A DNA stretch of 64,000 bases from Salinimicrobium soli (GCF_048323655.1 NZ_JBLUWW010000001.1:496001-560000), one strand, 5' to 3'; shown: positions 43,270 through 52,418, numbered from the stretch's first letter. The notes: generated from the sequence alone by a model not told the origin. A program made the numbers and translations.

Positions 43270-44322
43270 TTAAACGTCGTCGTAATCAACTTTTAAGGAA
43301 GGTGTAAGCGGATGCGCCTGACACGTAAGCACAAGTCCTTCTTCGATTTCGCTGTCCACGAGAATTGAATTCTTTTCCATTTCGGCTTTACCTTCAATAA
43401 TACGCGCCACACAGCTACTGCAGATCCCGCCCTGGCAGGAATAGGGCACATCGATACCCTGGTCAAGGGCAGCTTGCAAAACCGTAGAATTTTTAGGCAT
43501 GCTGAAGGAAGTCTCTTCATCATCGACAACTATGGTCAATTGGGTTTCTCCTTCCAGATCAGATTTAACTTCTCCTTCCACTTCGGTGCTGAAAAGTTCA
43601 AAAAGAATGGTTTCTTTTTTCACCTCATTCTCAAGCAATATGTCGGTCACATGGTTGATCATTTCTTCAGGCCCACAAAGGTAGAAACGGGTAAAAGTGG
43701 TGTCCTTGAACCTGTTCTTCAGCACATAGTTCACCGTGCTGGCGTCGATCCTTCCGTAGTGAGAATCCTCCTCTTTCGTCTGACTGTAAACAAACTCGAT
43801 GAAAAGACGGTCCGGATGTTCCATTTGCAGCTTTAAAAGCTCTTTAAAGAAAATGGTATCATCGGGCGTTTTATTTCCGTAGACCAGTACAAACCGGCTG
43901 TATTTTTCCTCGAACAACGAAGTCTTTAAAATGGAAAGCACCGGCGTGATCCCGCTACCCGCAGCAAAGGCTGCATAGGTGTGCGGATGAGAATCATTGA
44001 GAGGTTCAAAAGTGAATTTTCCTTCGGGAGGATGTACCTCAAGTACGTCTCCGGCTTTGAGCTTATTATTCGCAATGACCGAAAAAAGTCCATCCTTTAC
44101 CTCCTTCACAGTTACCCTGAAGGTATCTGCTCCCGGAGGGGTGCAAATGCTGTAGGCACGGCGTATTTCCTTGCCTTCTACAGTAGTTTTTATAGTGATA
44201 TATTGGCCGGCTTTAAAAGAAAATTCAGCCTTAATGTCTTGTGGAATTTCAAACTCCAGGCTTACCGCCTGTTCTGTCTCCCGAATAACCTGATTGATCT
44301 TCAGAGGAAAAAACTTACTCAT
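43270..44322 (-). CDS. Ferredoxin reductase-type flavoprotein with C-terminal 2Fe-2S domain (PaaE-like)
   Basis: 350 residues with a flavin-binding N-terminal barrel (RRAYSICTPP), an NAD-binding domain (YAAFAAGSGITPVLSI, FYLCGPEEMI) and a plant-type 2Fe-2S ferredoxin domain: YSCQGGICSSC supplies three Cys and LTCQAHP the fourth. The architecture equals PaaE and related reductases that feed electrons to oxygenases. No paa catalytic subunits are nearby, so the partner is unknown. It has its own promoter. Confidence 0.92.
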   Translation of the reverse strand: MSKFFPLKINQVIRETEQAVSLEFEIPQDIKAEFSFKAGQYITIKTTVEGKEIRRAYSICTPPGADTFRVTVKEVKDGLFSVIANNKLKAGDVLEVHPPEGKFTFEPLNDSHPHTYAAFAAGSGITPVLSILKTSLFEEKYSRFVLVYGNKTPDDTIFFKELLKLQMEHPDRLFIEFVYSQTKEEDSHYGRIDASTVNYVLKNRFKDTTFTRFYLCGPEEMINHVTDILLENEVKKETILFELFSTEVEGEVKSDLEGETQLTIVVDDEETSFSMPKNSTVLQAALDQGIDVPYSCQGGICSSCVARIIEGKAEMEKNSILVDSEIEEGLVLTCQAHPLTPSLKVDYDDV

Positions 44323-44339
44323 TTTTTATTCTTTGTGGG

Positions 44340-44347
44340 CAAAAGTA
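44340..44347 (-). promoter_or_regulatory. -7 element for the PaaE-like reductase
   Basis: TACTTTTG on the minus strand, a perfect TAnnTTTG; leader about 14 bases. Confidence 0.62.
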
Positions 44348-44414
44348 CAAAGTATGAGACGTAAATTCTGTAACAAAATTGTAAATTTCCACACTAGTAC
44401 ACTAAACAGAAAGC

Positions 44415-45899
44415 ATGTTTGAGCATTTTATTTCATTGCAGTGGAAGGCCTTTCTCCGTTCTTCTAGTTTTGGGAAAAGCCTGGGGCTGAAAATCTTAAT
44501 GGCCTTTGTGGCACTCTACTTTTCAGTTGTTTTTCTCTCTCTTGGATTTGCTCTTTACCCCATACTGAAAAAAATGCTTCCGGAAGCTGATCCTATCCAG
44601 GTGGTGAACAGCGGAATTCTCCTCTGGTTTGCTGCGGAACTTGTCATACGTTTCATGTTGCAAACCCTGCCGGTGTTGAACATAAAGCCGTTGCTTACAG
44701 CACCCATTCCGAAGAAAAAAGTGGTAAACTATGTGCTCGTAAAATCCCTTTTTTCATTCTTTAATTTTCTTCCGCTTCTTATAATAATTCCTTTTGGGCT
44801 GTTTTACTGGAATGAGGAAGGGGTCTCATTTCTTCCCATTTTTGGATGGATGGTTGCCGTTTATGCCCTGGACCTGTCTATAAATTATGCAAATTTCCTC
44901 CTGAAAAAGAAGTTTGCCGACAACCTGATAGCTCTCATTCCTTACGTAATTGTTGCTGTCGCTTTAGCGGTGCTTCAGTATCTCGAAATTTTTATCGTGA
45001 CCGATGCTTTTGGAAGTTTGATGGATGCTGTAATTCAAAATCCTTTACTGGCTCTCGTACCCGTTCTTATTGCTTTAGGATTGTATCTATGGAATCAGAA
45101 TATTCTTCTTAACAGGTTCTATCTTGATGATTCCCTGAAAGGAAAAGTCCAGGAAGCCAATACCCGCGACTTTCAGTGGGTGAGGAAATTCGGGGATATT
45201 GCCCCTTTTCTGCAACTGGACCTGAAACTTATTTGGCGGAATAAAAGACCCAAAACAACCATTTTTCTTTCGATCATAATAATGGGCTACGGACTCATAT
45301 TCTATCCGCAGGAGACGTATCAAAGCATGCCGGCCATCTATGTGTTCATCGGGATCTTTATGACAGGGATCTTCATGATCAATTTTGGGCAGTTCATTCC
45401 CGCCTGGGATGCATCGTACTATTCAATGATCATGTCTCAGAACATTCCGCTGAAGAAATACCTCGCTTCGAAAGCCGGATTAATGACCTTCAGCATAATT
45501 GTTTTGGCAATATTAACTACACCATACGTTTATTTTGGGTGGAAGATCCTCATCGTCAACCTGGCCTGTGCTGTATATAATGTGGGCGTGAATGTTCCCG
45601 TGTTACTTTTTGCGGGTTCCTTCAACCGGAAAAGGATCGAACTCGAAAAAAGCCCTTTTATGAACTACCAGGGCACCGGCGCAACCCAGTGGATCATTGG
45701 TCTACCTTTAATGCTCATTCCAATTTTGATCTTCTGGCTATGCAACAAATTCTTTTCTTTTGAAACCGGGGTGGGTGTCCTGGTGGGACTTGGATTTGTG
45801 GGCATTGTGATGAGAAATTGGTTGATGGACCAGATAGGGGAGGCCTATAGAAATAGTAAGTATGCCATGATACAGGGTTTTAAACAGACCGGCGATTAA
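44415..45899 (+). CDS. DUF5687 family ABC transporter permease
   Basis: 494 residues with about ten to twelve transmembrane segments and no nucleotide-binding site of its own. Examples are FVALYFSVVFLSLGFALYPIL, LIALIPYVIVAVALAVLQ and LVGLGFVGIVMRNWL. It fits DUF5687, a Bacteroidota permease family that works with an adjacent ATPase. The ATP-binding gene follows 15 bases downstream in the same direction. The transported substrate is unknown. Confidence 0.86.
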   Translation: MFEHFISLQWKAFLRSSSFGKSLGLKILMAFVALYFSVVFLSLGFALYPILKKMLPEADPIQVVNSGILLWFAAELVIRFMLQTLPVLNIKPLLTAPIPKKKVVNYVLVKSLFSFFNFLPLLIIIPFGLFYWNEEGVSFLPIFGWMVAVYALDLSINYANFLLKKKFADNLIALIPYVIVAVALAVLQYLEIFIVTDAFGSLMDAVIQNPLLALVPVLIALGLYLWNQNILLNRFYLDDSLKGKVQEANTRDFQWVRKFGDIAPFLQLDLKLIWRNKRPKTTIFLSIIIMGYGLIFYPQETYQSMPAIYVFIGIFMTGIFMINFGQFIPAWDASYYSMIMSQNIPLKKYLASKAGLMTFSIIVLAILTTPYVYFGWKILIVNLACAVYNVGVNVPVLLFAGSFNRKRIELEKSPFMNYQGTGATQWIIGLPLMLIPILIFWLCNKFFSFETGVGVLVGLGFVGIVMRNWLMDQIGEAYRNSKYAMIQGFKQTGD

Positions 45900-45914
45900 T
45901 AAAAGACACTAAAA

Positions 45915-46625
45915 ATGATAACAGTAACCAATCTTTCAAAAGTTTATAACGGCACAAGCGTTCTCAATATTCCTCACCTGGAAATTCCACGAGGGCAAAG
46001 CTTTGGCCTGGTGGGTAATAATGGCGCGGGAAAAACCACATTTTTCAGTCTTTTATTGGACCTTATTCAGCCAACTACCGGAAATGTTTTCAATAACGAT
46101 ATCACCGTTAGTCAGAGTGAAGAATGGAAACCATTCACCTCGTCATTTATTGATGAAAGTTTTTTGATAGGGTACCTGACTCCCGAAGAATACTTCAACT
46201 TCATAGGTGATCTTCGCGGACAAAACAAAGCTGATATTGCTGCCTTTCTTCAGTATTTTGAAGATTTCTTTAACGGGGAGATACTCGGAAGAAAAAAATA
46301 TTTGCGTGATCTCTCCAAAGGGAATCAGAAGAAGGTGGGAATTGTAGCGGCGCTTATTGGAAAACCTGAAGTGATCATTCTTGATGAACCTTTCGCCAAC
46401 CTCGATCCCACTACGCAGATCAGATTAAAAACGCTGATAAAAGATCTTTCTGAAAATTCAGAAGTTACCATTCTTATTTCCAGTCACGATCTTATTCACG
46501 TGACCGAGGTTTGTGAAAGGATTATGGTGCTGGACAAAGGTGAGGTCGTTAATGATATTAAGACCTCTGAAGCCACTCTTAAGGAACTGGAGCAGTATTT
46601 TGCAGGCGAGCATGTGAGCCAGTAA
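45915..46625 (+). CDS. ABC transporter ATP-binding protein
   Basis: 236 residues. Walker A is GNNGAGKTT (Lys40), the signature loop is LSKGNQKKVG, Walker B is VIILDEPFANLDP, and SSHD supplies the switch His. It is the partner ATPase of the DUF5687 permease gene immediately upstream. The pairing and orientation suggest an exporter rather than an uptake system, since no binding protein is present. Confidence 0.95.
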   Translation: MITVTNLSKVYNGTSVLNIPHLEIPRGQSFGLVGNNGAGKTTFFSLLLDLIQPTTGNVFNNDITVSQSEEWKPFTSSFIDESFLIGYLTPEEYFNFIGDLRGQNKADIAAFLQYFEDFFNGEILGRKKYLRDLSKGNQKKVGIVAALIGKPEVIILDEPFANLDPTTQIRLKTLIKDLSENSEVTILISSHDLIHVTEVCERIMVLDKGEVVNDIKTSEATLKELEQYFAGEHVSQ

Positions 46626-46652
46626 ATACTAACCTTTTAAAAACCTGTTTTT

Positions 46653-47090
46653 ATGAATAAATTTCTTTTCCTGTTTTTCATTTTTGTCATTTCCGTTAAT
46701 GGGTTCGCTCAGGAAAAGGAGATAGATCCTCCACAAATAATTTCTTTTGATCAGGTTGAGCAGCCTCCCTTATCCAAACGTTGTAAACCAAAAGGATCTG
46801 CTCAAAAGCAAAGAGATTGCACTTCCAGTTACATCAATAACTATGTCAACAGGAATTTTGATCTGAATATGGCTTCTAAACTTGTAAAGGGACTTGTGAA
46901 ATTAGAAGCCCGATTTGTCATTGATAAAGAAGGAAGGGTGAAAGATGTTTCTGCAAGCGGTGGACCTAAGAAAATAAATGAACATCTGGAGGAAGTATTA
47001 GCTTCTCTAAGAGACTTTAAACCGGGCCGGGAGAATGGAATTCCGGTGGAAGTTAGCTATTGGGTCCCGGTAACTTTCATGACGAGGTAA
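46653..47090 (+). CDS. TonB C-terminal-fold periplasmic protein
   Basis: 145 residues with a signal peptide cut after GFAQ. The mature part holds a Cys pair (SKRCKPKG, QRDCTSS) and a TonB-type C-terminal fold: KLEARFVIDKEGRVKDVSAS, then GGPKKINEHLEEVLASLRDFKPGRENGIPVEVSYWVPV. It has no transmembrane anchor or proline-rich spanner, so it is a free-standing TonB-CTD protein rather than a classical TonB. Its relation to the upstream ABC exporter genes is unclear. Confidence 0.83.
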   Translation: MNKFLFLFFIFVISVNGFAQEKEIDPPQIISFDQVEQPPLSKRCKPKGSAQKQRDCTSSYINNYVNRNFDLNMASKLVKGLVKLEARFVIDKEGRVKDVSASGGPKKINEHLEEVLASLRDFKPGRENGIPVEVSYWVPVTFMTR

Positions 47091-47269
47091 GGTCAAACTC
47101 CATTCCCCGAAAATATCTCCTGAAATCCCTTTTTTGAGGTGCTTCTTAGCACTACTTCCTCATAGCTGCTGATTCCACTCAAAAGGTGGAAAAAAATCCC
47201 TATTTTTACTTCTCACAATAATAAATCCGGCTAACTAAAGTTAATCCTAAACACCAAGTACCTGTTGAT

Positions 47270-49801
47270 TTGAAAGCTCTTAAAAAAGGATTTTTGCTAC
47301 TGCTTCTGGCTGCATGTGTAATTGGCTGCTCAAGGAAAAAGAACACCTTTATCAGCCGTAACTGGCATGCCGTTACTGCGGAATACAACACCCTCTTCAA
47401 CGGGAATATGGCGCTGGAATTAGGCAAAGAAGAGCTCAACCAGACTTACCGCGATAATTACTGGGATATTTTACCGGTTGAGCGAATGCAGGTGAGTGAA
47501 ACCGTACTCGCACCGGGAACCAGTATAAATCCGAATTTTGAAGTTGCCGAAGAAAAGGCTGTAAAAGCCATTCAGCGGCATTCAATGTTGCTCGATGGAT
47601 CAGAAAAGAATCCGCAGATAGATGAGGCATATCTGCTGCTGGGAAAAGCCCGCTATTACGATCAGCGCTTTGTACCTGCTCTAGAAGCTTTCAATTATAT
47701 TCTACACAAATATCCACTCAGCAATACTATCAACGAGGCCAAGATTTGGCGTGAAAAAAGCAATATCAGGTTAGAATTCAACGAGCTTGCCATTAAGAAC
47801 CTGAAAAAGATGCTCAAAAATGAGAAGCTGGAGAAGGAAAATCGTGCGAATGCCAACGCCATGCTAGCAGAAGCCTACCTGAACATTGGCGCCCGGGACA
47901 GTGCGGTCGCACCTCTTAAAAAGGCCGCCAAACTTACCGACAACAAAGACGAAGAAGGCCGATACTGGTTTATTACAGGCCAGCTTTATGATCGGTTAGA
48001 GCAGAGAGACAGCTCCAATTACGCATACTCACAGGTTATAGATCTCAACCGAAAAATTCCGCGGATCTACCTGGTCAACGCTAAGATCGCGCAAATTCGA
48101 AATACAGATCTTTCTCCCGAAAAAAAGGCGGTGGTGCTGGAGCAGTTACTCGACCTTTCCGGAGATCGGGAAAACAGGCCTTACCTGGACCAGATATACT
48201 TTGAACTGGCAGAATTTCATTACCAGCAGGATTCTATCAACCTGGCAATGGATTATTATAATCGCTCTCTGGCTTCACCTTCAGAAAATGCCTATTTGCA
48301 GTCCCTTGATTACGAGTCTCTGGGGAATATAAATTTTGATGCGGCCAATTACGAGATTGCCGGCGCTTACTATGACAGTACCCTGCAGAAACTTGCTCAA
48401 AACACGCGGGAATACAGGCTGATAAAGAAAAAGAGAGACAATCTGGGAGACGTGATCTACTACGAAAATCTCTCGCGTGAGCTGGACAGCGTCCTGATAA
48501 TAGCAAAGCTTCCGGAAGAAGAGCAAAGGGAATTCTTTACCGCTTATACGGCCGAATTAAGAGAAAGAATGGAGTCTGAAGCAGGAAAAGAAGAGCAGGC
48601 ACAGAATGCACAGAACTACTTCGAGACCAAACGAACCGGCTTGCCCGGAGTACCTACACCGGGAAATACCTTCTATTTCTACAATCCCACCACAGTTGCT
48701 TATGGGAAGCAGGAATTCTTCAGACTGTGGGGAAACCGTGAACTGGCAGATAATTGGCGCACGGGTTCAAGAATGGCAGCTACAGCAGGTCTTGACTCCA
48801 TTGGCAGGAATGAACTCGCAGAGAATGATCCACGCTTAGATCCTGAGACCTACTTAAAACGTATTCCGAAGGATCCGGCATTGTTGGACAGCCTGGTACA
48901 GGAGCGAAATTTTGCTAATTACCAACTTGGGCTCATCTATAGGGAAAAGTTTAAAGAAAACGGCCTGGCTGCAGAAAAACTGGAGTCGGTTTTAGCTAAT
49001 GATCCCGAAGAACGACTGGTCATTCCTTCTATGTATAATCTTTACAAGACATATATCGAGCTGGGCGAACTGGCAAAAGCTCAAAGTCTTAAAAATGACA
49101 TAATTTTCCGGTTTCCCGATTCCCGTTATGCGGCCATACTTCAGGATCCAAAAAGTCTTTTACAGGACGAAAATAATCCGACAGCCCTCTATGAGGAAGT
49201 GTATCAGTTATATGAAGATCAACAGTATGCTGAGGTGATCGAAAGAGCCGGTGGCTTGGCTTCGGAATTCGCGGGAGACGAGATCGTTCCGAAGTTGGAA
49301 TTATTGAAAGCCATGGCCCAGGGAAGATTGCTCGGTGTTGAAAGTTATAAGGAAGGACTTAATTATGTGGCACTGAATTACCCACAGTCCCTCGAAGGAA
49401 TAAAGGCGCAGGAGATTTTACAGACTGCTCTGCCAACTATAGCTAACCCGGTATTCAAAAATGACTCTTTGGCCTCTTCTTTTAAATTAGTTTTCCCTTT
49501 TGAAATAACAGAGAAGAGCAAGGCTGAGGAATTAAAGAAGATTATAACAAATAGCCTTGAAAAACTGAATTATTCTGAAATAAAAGCTTCTGTAGATGTC
49601 TACGGGCCTCAACAAATTTTTGTTGTGGTGCACAATTTCAGGTCTCCTGAGAATGCTTTGGGTTATGCTGAGCTTCTGGAAAAGAGCAAGGAGAACAAGG
49701 TTACCAGAAAATCTTTTTATATTTCGGCCGAGAACTATAGGATCGCCCAGATCCATAAAAATATTGATACCTACTTAGAAACCCTAAATCCCCCCCAGTA
49801 A
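47270..49801 (+). CDS. sprE: Gliding motility / type 9 secretion lipoprotein SprE (PorW)
   Basis: 843-residue outer-membrane-associated lipoprotein required in Bacteroidota for type 9 secretion and gliding. The start is TTG (47270); no in-frame ATG exists between the upstream stop and residue 47, and only this start keeps the signal peptide and lipobox (LAAC or VIGC). The body is an array of TPR-like helical repeats (PQIDEAYLLLGKARYYDQRFVPALEAFNYIL), with a C-terminal region after ~720. The stop overlaps the bactofilin ATG by one base. Confidence 0.9.
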   Translation: MKALKKGFLLLLLAACVIGCSRKKNTFISRNWHAVTAEYNTLFNGNMALELGKEELNQTYRDNYWDILPVERMQVSETVLAPGTSINPNFEVAEEKAVKAIQRHSMLLDGSEKNPQIDEAYLLLGKARYYDQRFVPALEAFNYILHKYPLSNTINEAKIWREKSNIRLEFNELAIKNLKKMLKNEKLEKENRANANAMLAEAYLNIGARDSAVAPLKKAAKLTDNKDEEGRYWFITGQLYDRLEQRDSSNYAYSQVIDLNRKIPRIYLVNAKIAQIRNTDLSPEKKAVVLEQLLDLSGDRENRPYLDQIYFELAEFHYQQDSINLAMDYYNRSLASPSENAYLQSLDYESLGNINFDAANYEIAGAYYDSTLQKLAQNTREYRLIKKKRDNLGDVIYYENLSRELDSVLIIAKLPEEEQREFFTAYTAELRERMESEAGKEEQAQNAQNYFETKRTGLPGVPTPGNTFYFYNPTTVAYGKQEFFRLWGNRELADNWRTGSRMAATAGLDSIGRNELAENDPRLDPETYLKRIPKDPALLDSLVQERNFANYQLGLIYREKFKENGLAAEKLESVLANDPEERLVIPSMYNLYKTYIELGELAKAQSLKNDIIFRFPDSRYAAILQDPKSLLQDENNPTALYEEVYQLYEDQQYAEVIERAGGLASEFAGDEIVPKLELLKAMAQGRLLGVESYKEGLNYVALNYPQSLEGIKAQEILQTALPTIANPVFKNDSLASSFKLVFPFEITEKSKAEELKKIITNSLEKLNYSEIKASVDVYGPQQIFVVVHNFRSPENALGYAELLEKSKENKVTRKSFYISAENYRIAQIHKNIDTYLETLNPPQ

Positions 49802-50214
49802 TGTTTACACAAGAGAAAAAGGCAACTGCAGAATTGAGCAAAGAACAGAATAAGATATCCCAGGGAACCACCATTACAGGTGACATTGAAGCTCTGGGAT
49901 GTTTTAGAATAGATGGAACTGTAGAAGGTTCTGTGAAAACTCCGGGAAAAGTTGTTATTGGCAAAGACGGCTGCATTAAAGGAGACCTGGAATGTGAAAA
50001 TGCCGACATAGAAGGAAAGTTCTTTGGGACATTAAAAATTTCCGGAATTCTTAGTCTGCGTAGTACCGCCTTCATTGAAGGAGAGGCCAATGTGGTAAAA
50101 CTGGCTGTTGAGCCGGGTGCTACATTCAACGCGACCTGTACTATGCGAGGCGCCATGAAAGCAATAAATAATGAAAAAGGAGAACGAGGATCCAAACAAG
50201 AGAAATCAGCTTAG
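49801..50214 (+). CDS. Bactofilin family cytoskeletal protein
   Basis: 137 residues with the bactofilin (DUF583) beta-helix: ISQGTTITGDIEALGCFRIDGTVEGSV and the following repeats of the G-x-x-x-G-D/E type, with flexible N- and C-terminal tails. Bactofilins polymerise without nucleotides and support cell shape or localisation of envelope machines. It starts on the last base of sprE and its 3' end overlaps atpZ by 44 bases, so all three are likely one transcript. Confidence 0.93.
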   Translation: MFTQEKKATAELSKEQNKISQGTTITGDIEALGCFRIDGTVEGSVKTPGKVVIGKDGCIKGDLECENADIEGKFFGTLKISGILSLRSTAFIEGEANVVKLAVEPGATFNATCTMRGAMKAINNEKGERGSKQEKSA

Positions 50215-50404
50215 AAATTGGGCGATTTTTACCGGGATTGCCTTTCAAATGGGTGCAACTATATTTATTTGCGCCTGGATTGGTAAAAAACTGGATGAGC
50301 GTTATCCCTCAAACAAGAACTGGTTCACCATTGGTTTTGTCCTGTTTGGGATAGTAGCCTCGGTCTATGTGGTCCTTAAACAGTTGAAGCGCTACAACGA
50401 ATAA
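50171..50404 (+). CDS. AtpZ/AtpI-like protein
   Basis: 77 residues with two transmembrane segments (WAIFTGIAFQMGATIFICAWIG, WFTIGFVLFGIVASVYVVL) and a charged N-terminus, typical of AtpZ/AtpI. These help assemble the c-ring or admit Mg2+ to the F0 sector. The start inside bactofilin is the only ATG before the first helix. The gene lies just ahead of the F0 genes. Confidence 0.88.
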   Translation: MKKENEDPNKRNQLRNWAIFTGIAFQMGATIFICAWIGKKLDERYPSNKNWFTIGFVLFGIVASVYVVLKQLKRYNE

Positions 50405-50410
50405 CATTTG

Positions 50411-50803
50411 ATGTTAAAAAATCTTTTAAAGTTTTCCGCCTTATTAATTATGGTGGCCGGAGCCGGCTATGCCATTCATTATTGGGTATTCACCCGGTTT
50501 TTTGAAGATCAGCCGGTAGGGATCATTAATCTGGCCTATAGGTTTAACATTGGGATCACCTTGCTTTTTACCACTACTATAATAGCCGTAAGTGAACGGC
50601 TTAAAGAACAATTGGGGTTTATTTTTCTGGGGGGTGCTTTTGTCAAACTTGGTATCTTTCTCTTCATTATCAAAACTTCAGAATATACCATTGATAAATC
50701 TGTTTTTCTGCATTTTTTTATTCCATATTTGATTTGTGTGGTGCTTGAAATTGTATGGGTGATCAAGATCCTGAACAAGGCTAACTTTAAACAAGACAGC
50801 TAA
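50411..50803 (+). CDS. Small polytopic membrane protein in the AtpI position (probably DUF6168)
   Basis: 130 residues from the ATG at 50411; a TTG directly before it is an alternative. Four transmembrane segments: KFSALLIMVAGAGYAIHYWVF, NIGITLLFTTTIIAV, FIFLGGAFVKLGIFLFIIK and FIPYLICVVLEIVWVIKIL. I recall it as DUF6168, a Flavobacteriia family found between atpZ and atpB, but this is from memory. Its placement suggests an AtpI-like role in F0 assembly. Confidence 0.75.
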   Translation: MLKNLLKFSALLIMVAGAGYAIHYWVFTRFFEDQPVGIINLAYRFNIGITLLFTTTIIAVSERLKEQLGFIFLGGAFVKLGIFLFIIKTSEYTIDKSVFLHFFIPYLICVVLEIVWVIKILNKANFKQDS

Positions 50804-50868
50804 TTACGGGCGTTACGGGCGGAAAAAACAATTCCATTATAAGGGGTATGTTTTTTTATTTAATTATG

Positions 50869-50876
50869 TACATTTG
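50869..50876 (+). promoter_or_regulatory. -7 element for atpB
   Basis: TACATTTG, a perfect TAnnTTTG, 34 bases before the ATG at 50910. It suggests the F0F1 genes can be transcribed apart from sprE-bactofilin-atpZ. Confidence 0.62.
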
Positions 50877-50909
50877 CACCCAAATTAAAGGACTGTAATT
50901 TACCTGGAA

Positions 50910-52091
50910 ATGCAAAAGGAAACCGTTGCGAAATTTTTATTAGCCTGTCTTTTTATGTTTGTGTCAATAAATGCGCAGGCATTTTCTGATCAGGAAGAAG
51001 GTCATGCACAAGATGCTCACGAACAGGAAGTACACACTCAGGAAGCTCACGCCGAATCTGGTGGAGATGCCAAAGTGAACACCCGTGAAGAAGTGCAGGA
51101 ATATATTGACCACCACCTTAAAGATTCACATTACGTTACTTTCTATTCTGATGCTGAAGAAGGCACTCACGCCGGTTTTCCGCTTCCTGTTATCCTTTGG
51201 GATAATGGCCTGAAGATATTTTCTGCTGGGAAATTCCACCATGGAGAAGATGTAGCTGAAGTTGATGGAAATTATTACCGACTTTACCATTCCAAGATAT
51301 ACAAAACTAACGCTGAAGGAGAGATCTTCTACGGCGATGAGCATCATGCGAATGCAGAGCATCAGTTCCCCACCAATGAGCGTCCACTGGACCTTTCATT
51401 GACTAAGAACGTGATCACCATGATCCTTGTAGCTGTATTGATGTTCTTCCTTTTCAGCTCACTTGCAAAATCATATAGAAAGAACAGCATTCCGAGGAAA
51501 TTCGGACGTGTTCTTGAGCCCCTCATCATTTACGTTCGTGATGATATCGCTAAACCAAACATTGGTCCTAACTATAGAAAATACTCCAGCTTCCTGCTAA
51601 CGGTATTCTTCTTTATCTGGATCCTGAACCTTCTGGGAATGACTCCGCTGGGAGTGAACGTTACCGGAAACATTGCGGTAACCTTTGCACTTGCTATGGT
51701 GACTTTCTTTATTGTGCAGTTCAGCGCCAATAAAGGATATTGGAAACACATTTTTTGGATGCCGGGTGTGCCATGGCCTATGAAGATCGTTCTTGCGCCA
51801 ATCGAGGTGCTTGGGATGTTCACAAAGCCGTTCGCATTGATGATCCGACTTTTTGCGAACATGACCGCCGGTCACGTAGTGGTTATGACCCTTCTAGGTT
51901 TGATCGTTGTGTTCCAGAACTGGATCGCCGGACCTGCATTCTTCGGGTTTACCATTTTCATCTCTGTAATTGAGTTGCTGGTTGCTTTCCTTCAGGCCTA
52001 TATCTTCACACTATTGAGTGCGCTTTACATAGGTATGGCGATCGAAGATCACGGGGAGCATCATGAAGATGAAGACATTCCGATTATATAA
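50910..52091 (+). CDS. atpB: ATP synthase F0 subunit a
   Basis: Proton half-channel of the ATP synthase. It is 393 residues, about 120 longer than the E. coli subunit. The extra N-terminal part has a cleavable-looking signal peptide (FLLACLFMFVSINAQAF) and a His/Glu/Gln/Asp-rich stretch (GHAQDAHEQEVHTQEAHAES), probably facing the periplasm. The channel core is intact: the essential Arg lies in LMIRLFANMTAGHVV, and ELLVAFLQAYIFTLLSALYIG ends the last helices. A C-terminal His/Glu/Asp tail follows. Confidence 0.95.
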   Translation: MQKETVAKFLLACLFMFVSINAQAFSDQEEGHAQDAHEQEVHTQEAHAESGGDAKVNTREEVQEYIDHHLKDSHYVTFYSDAEEGTHAGFPLPVILWDNGLKIFSAGKFHHGEDVAEVDGNYYRLYHSKIYKTNAEGEIFYGDEHHANAEHQFPTNERPLDLSLTKNVITMILVAVLMFFLFSSLAKSYRKNSIPRKFGRVLEPLIIYVRDDIAKPNIGPNYRKYSSFLLTVFFFIWILNLLGMTPLGVNVTGNIAVTFALAMVTFFIVQFSANKGYWKHIFWMPGVPWPMKIVLAPIEVLGMFTKPFALMIRLFANMTAGHVVVMTLLGLIVVFQNWIAGPAFFGFTIFISVIELLVAFLQAYIFTLLSALYIGMAIEDHGEHHEDEDIPII

Positions 52092-52136
52092 TTTTTGAAG
52101 ATAAATAAGAGTAAGTTTAATTTTTAATAAATAAGT

Positions 52137-52334
52137 ATGGAAGCCTTAAATTTAGATTTGATTGGAGCTGGTTTAATTATTATTGGAGCTGGTATCGGTC
52201 TTGGTAAAATTGGTGGTGCTGCAATGGAAGGAATTGCACGTCAGCCAGAAGCAGCAGGAAAGATCCAAACTGCAATGATTATTATTGCCGCACTTTTAGA
52301 AGGTGTTGCTTTCGCTGCGCTTTTCGCAGTGTAA
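52137..52334 (+). CDS. atpE: ATP synthase F0 subunit c
   Basis: 65-residue hairpin that forms the rotor ring: GAGLIIIGAGIGLGKIGGAAMEGIARQPEAA, then IIIAALLEGVAFAALFAV, with the ion-binding Glu in LLEG. The Gly after Glu, and absence of the Gln/Ser/Thr pattern of Na+-type subunits, suggest proton specificity. The gap to atpF holds a perfect hairpin. Confidence 0.96.
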   Translation: MEALNLDLIGAGLIIIGAGIGLGKIGGAAMEGIARQPEAAGKIQTAMIIIAALLEGVAFAALFAV

Positions 52335-52346
52335 TCAAAAAAGAAC

Positions 52347-52379
52347 TCAAGCTTTGCAGCGGTTGGCTGCAAAGCTTGA
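52347..52379 (+). promoter_or_regulatory. Perfect hairpin between atpE and atpF
   Basis: A 14 bp perfect stem, TCAAGCTTTGCAGC with GCTGCAAAGCTTGA, and a five-base GGTTG loop. No T run follows (TTATTATTAC), so it is less likely a full terminator. It could stabilise the atpE message or attenuate downstream genes, raising c-subunit output. The effect is inferred. Confidence 0.7.
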
Positions 52380-52418
52380 TTATTATTACAAATTAAACGA
52401 TAGTTGAAATAAAAGAAT

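Noticed and set aside
49780..49801. Frameshift at the C-run near the end of sprE
   Set aside because: The reading frame continues to a stop that overlaps bactofilin naturally, so no shift is needed.
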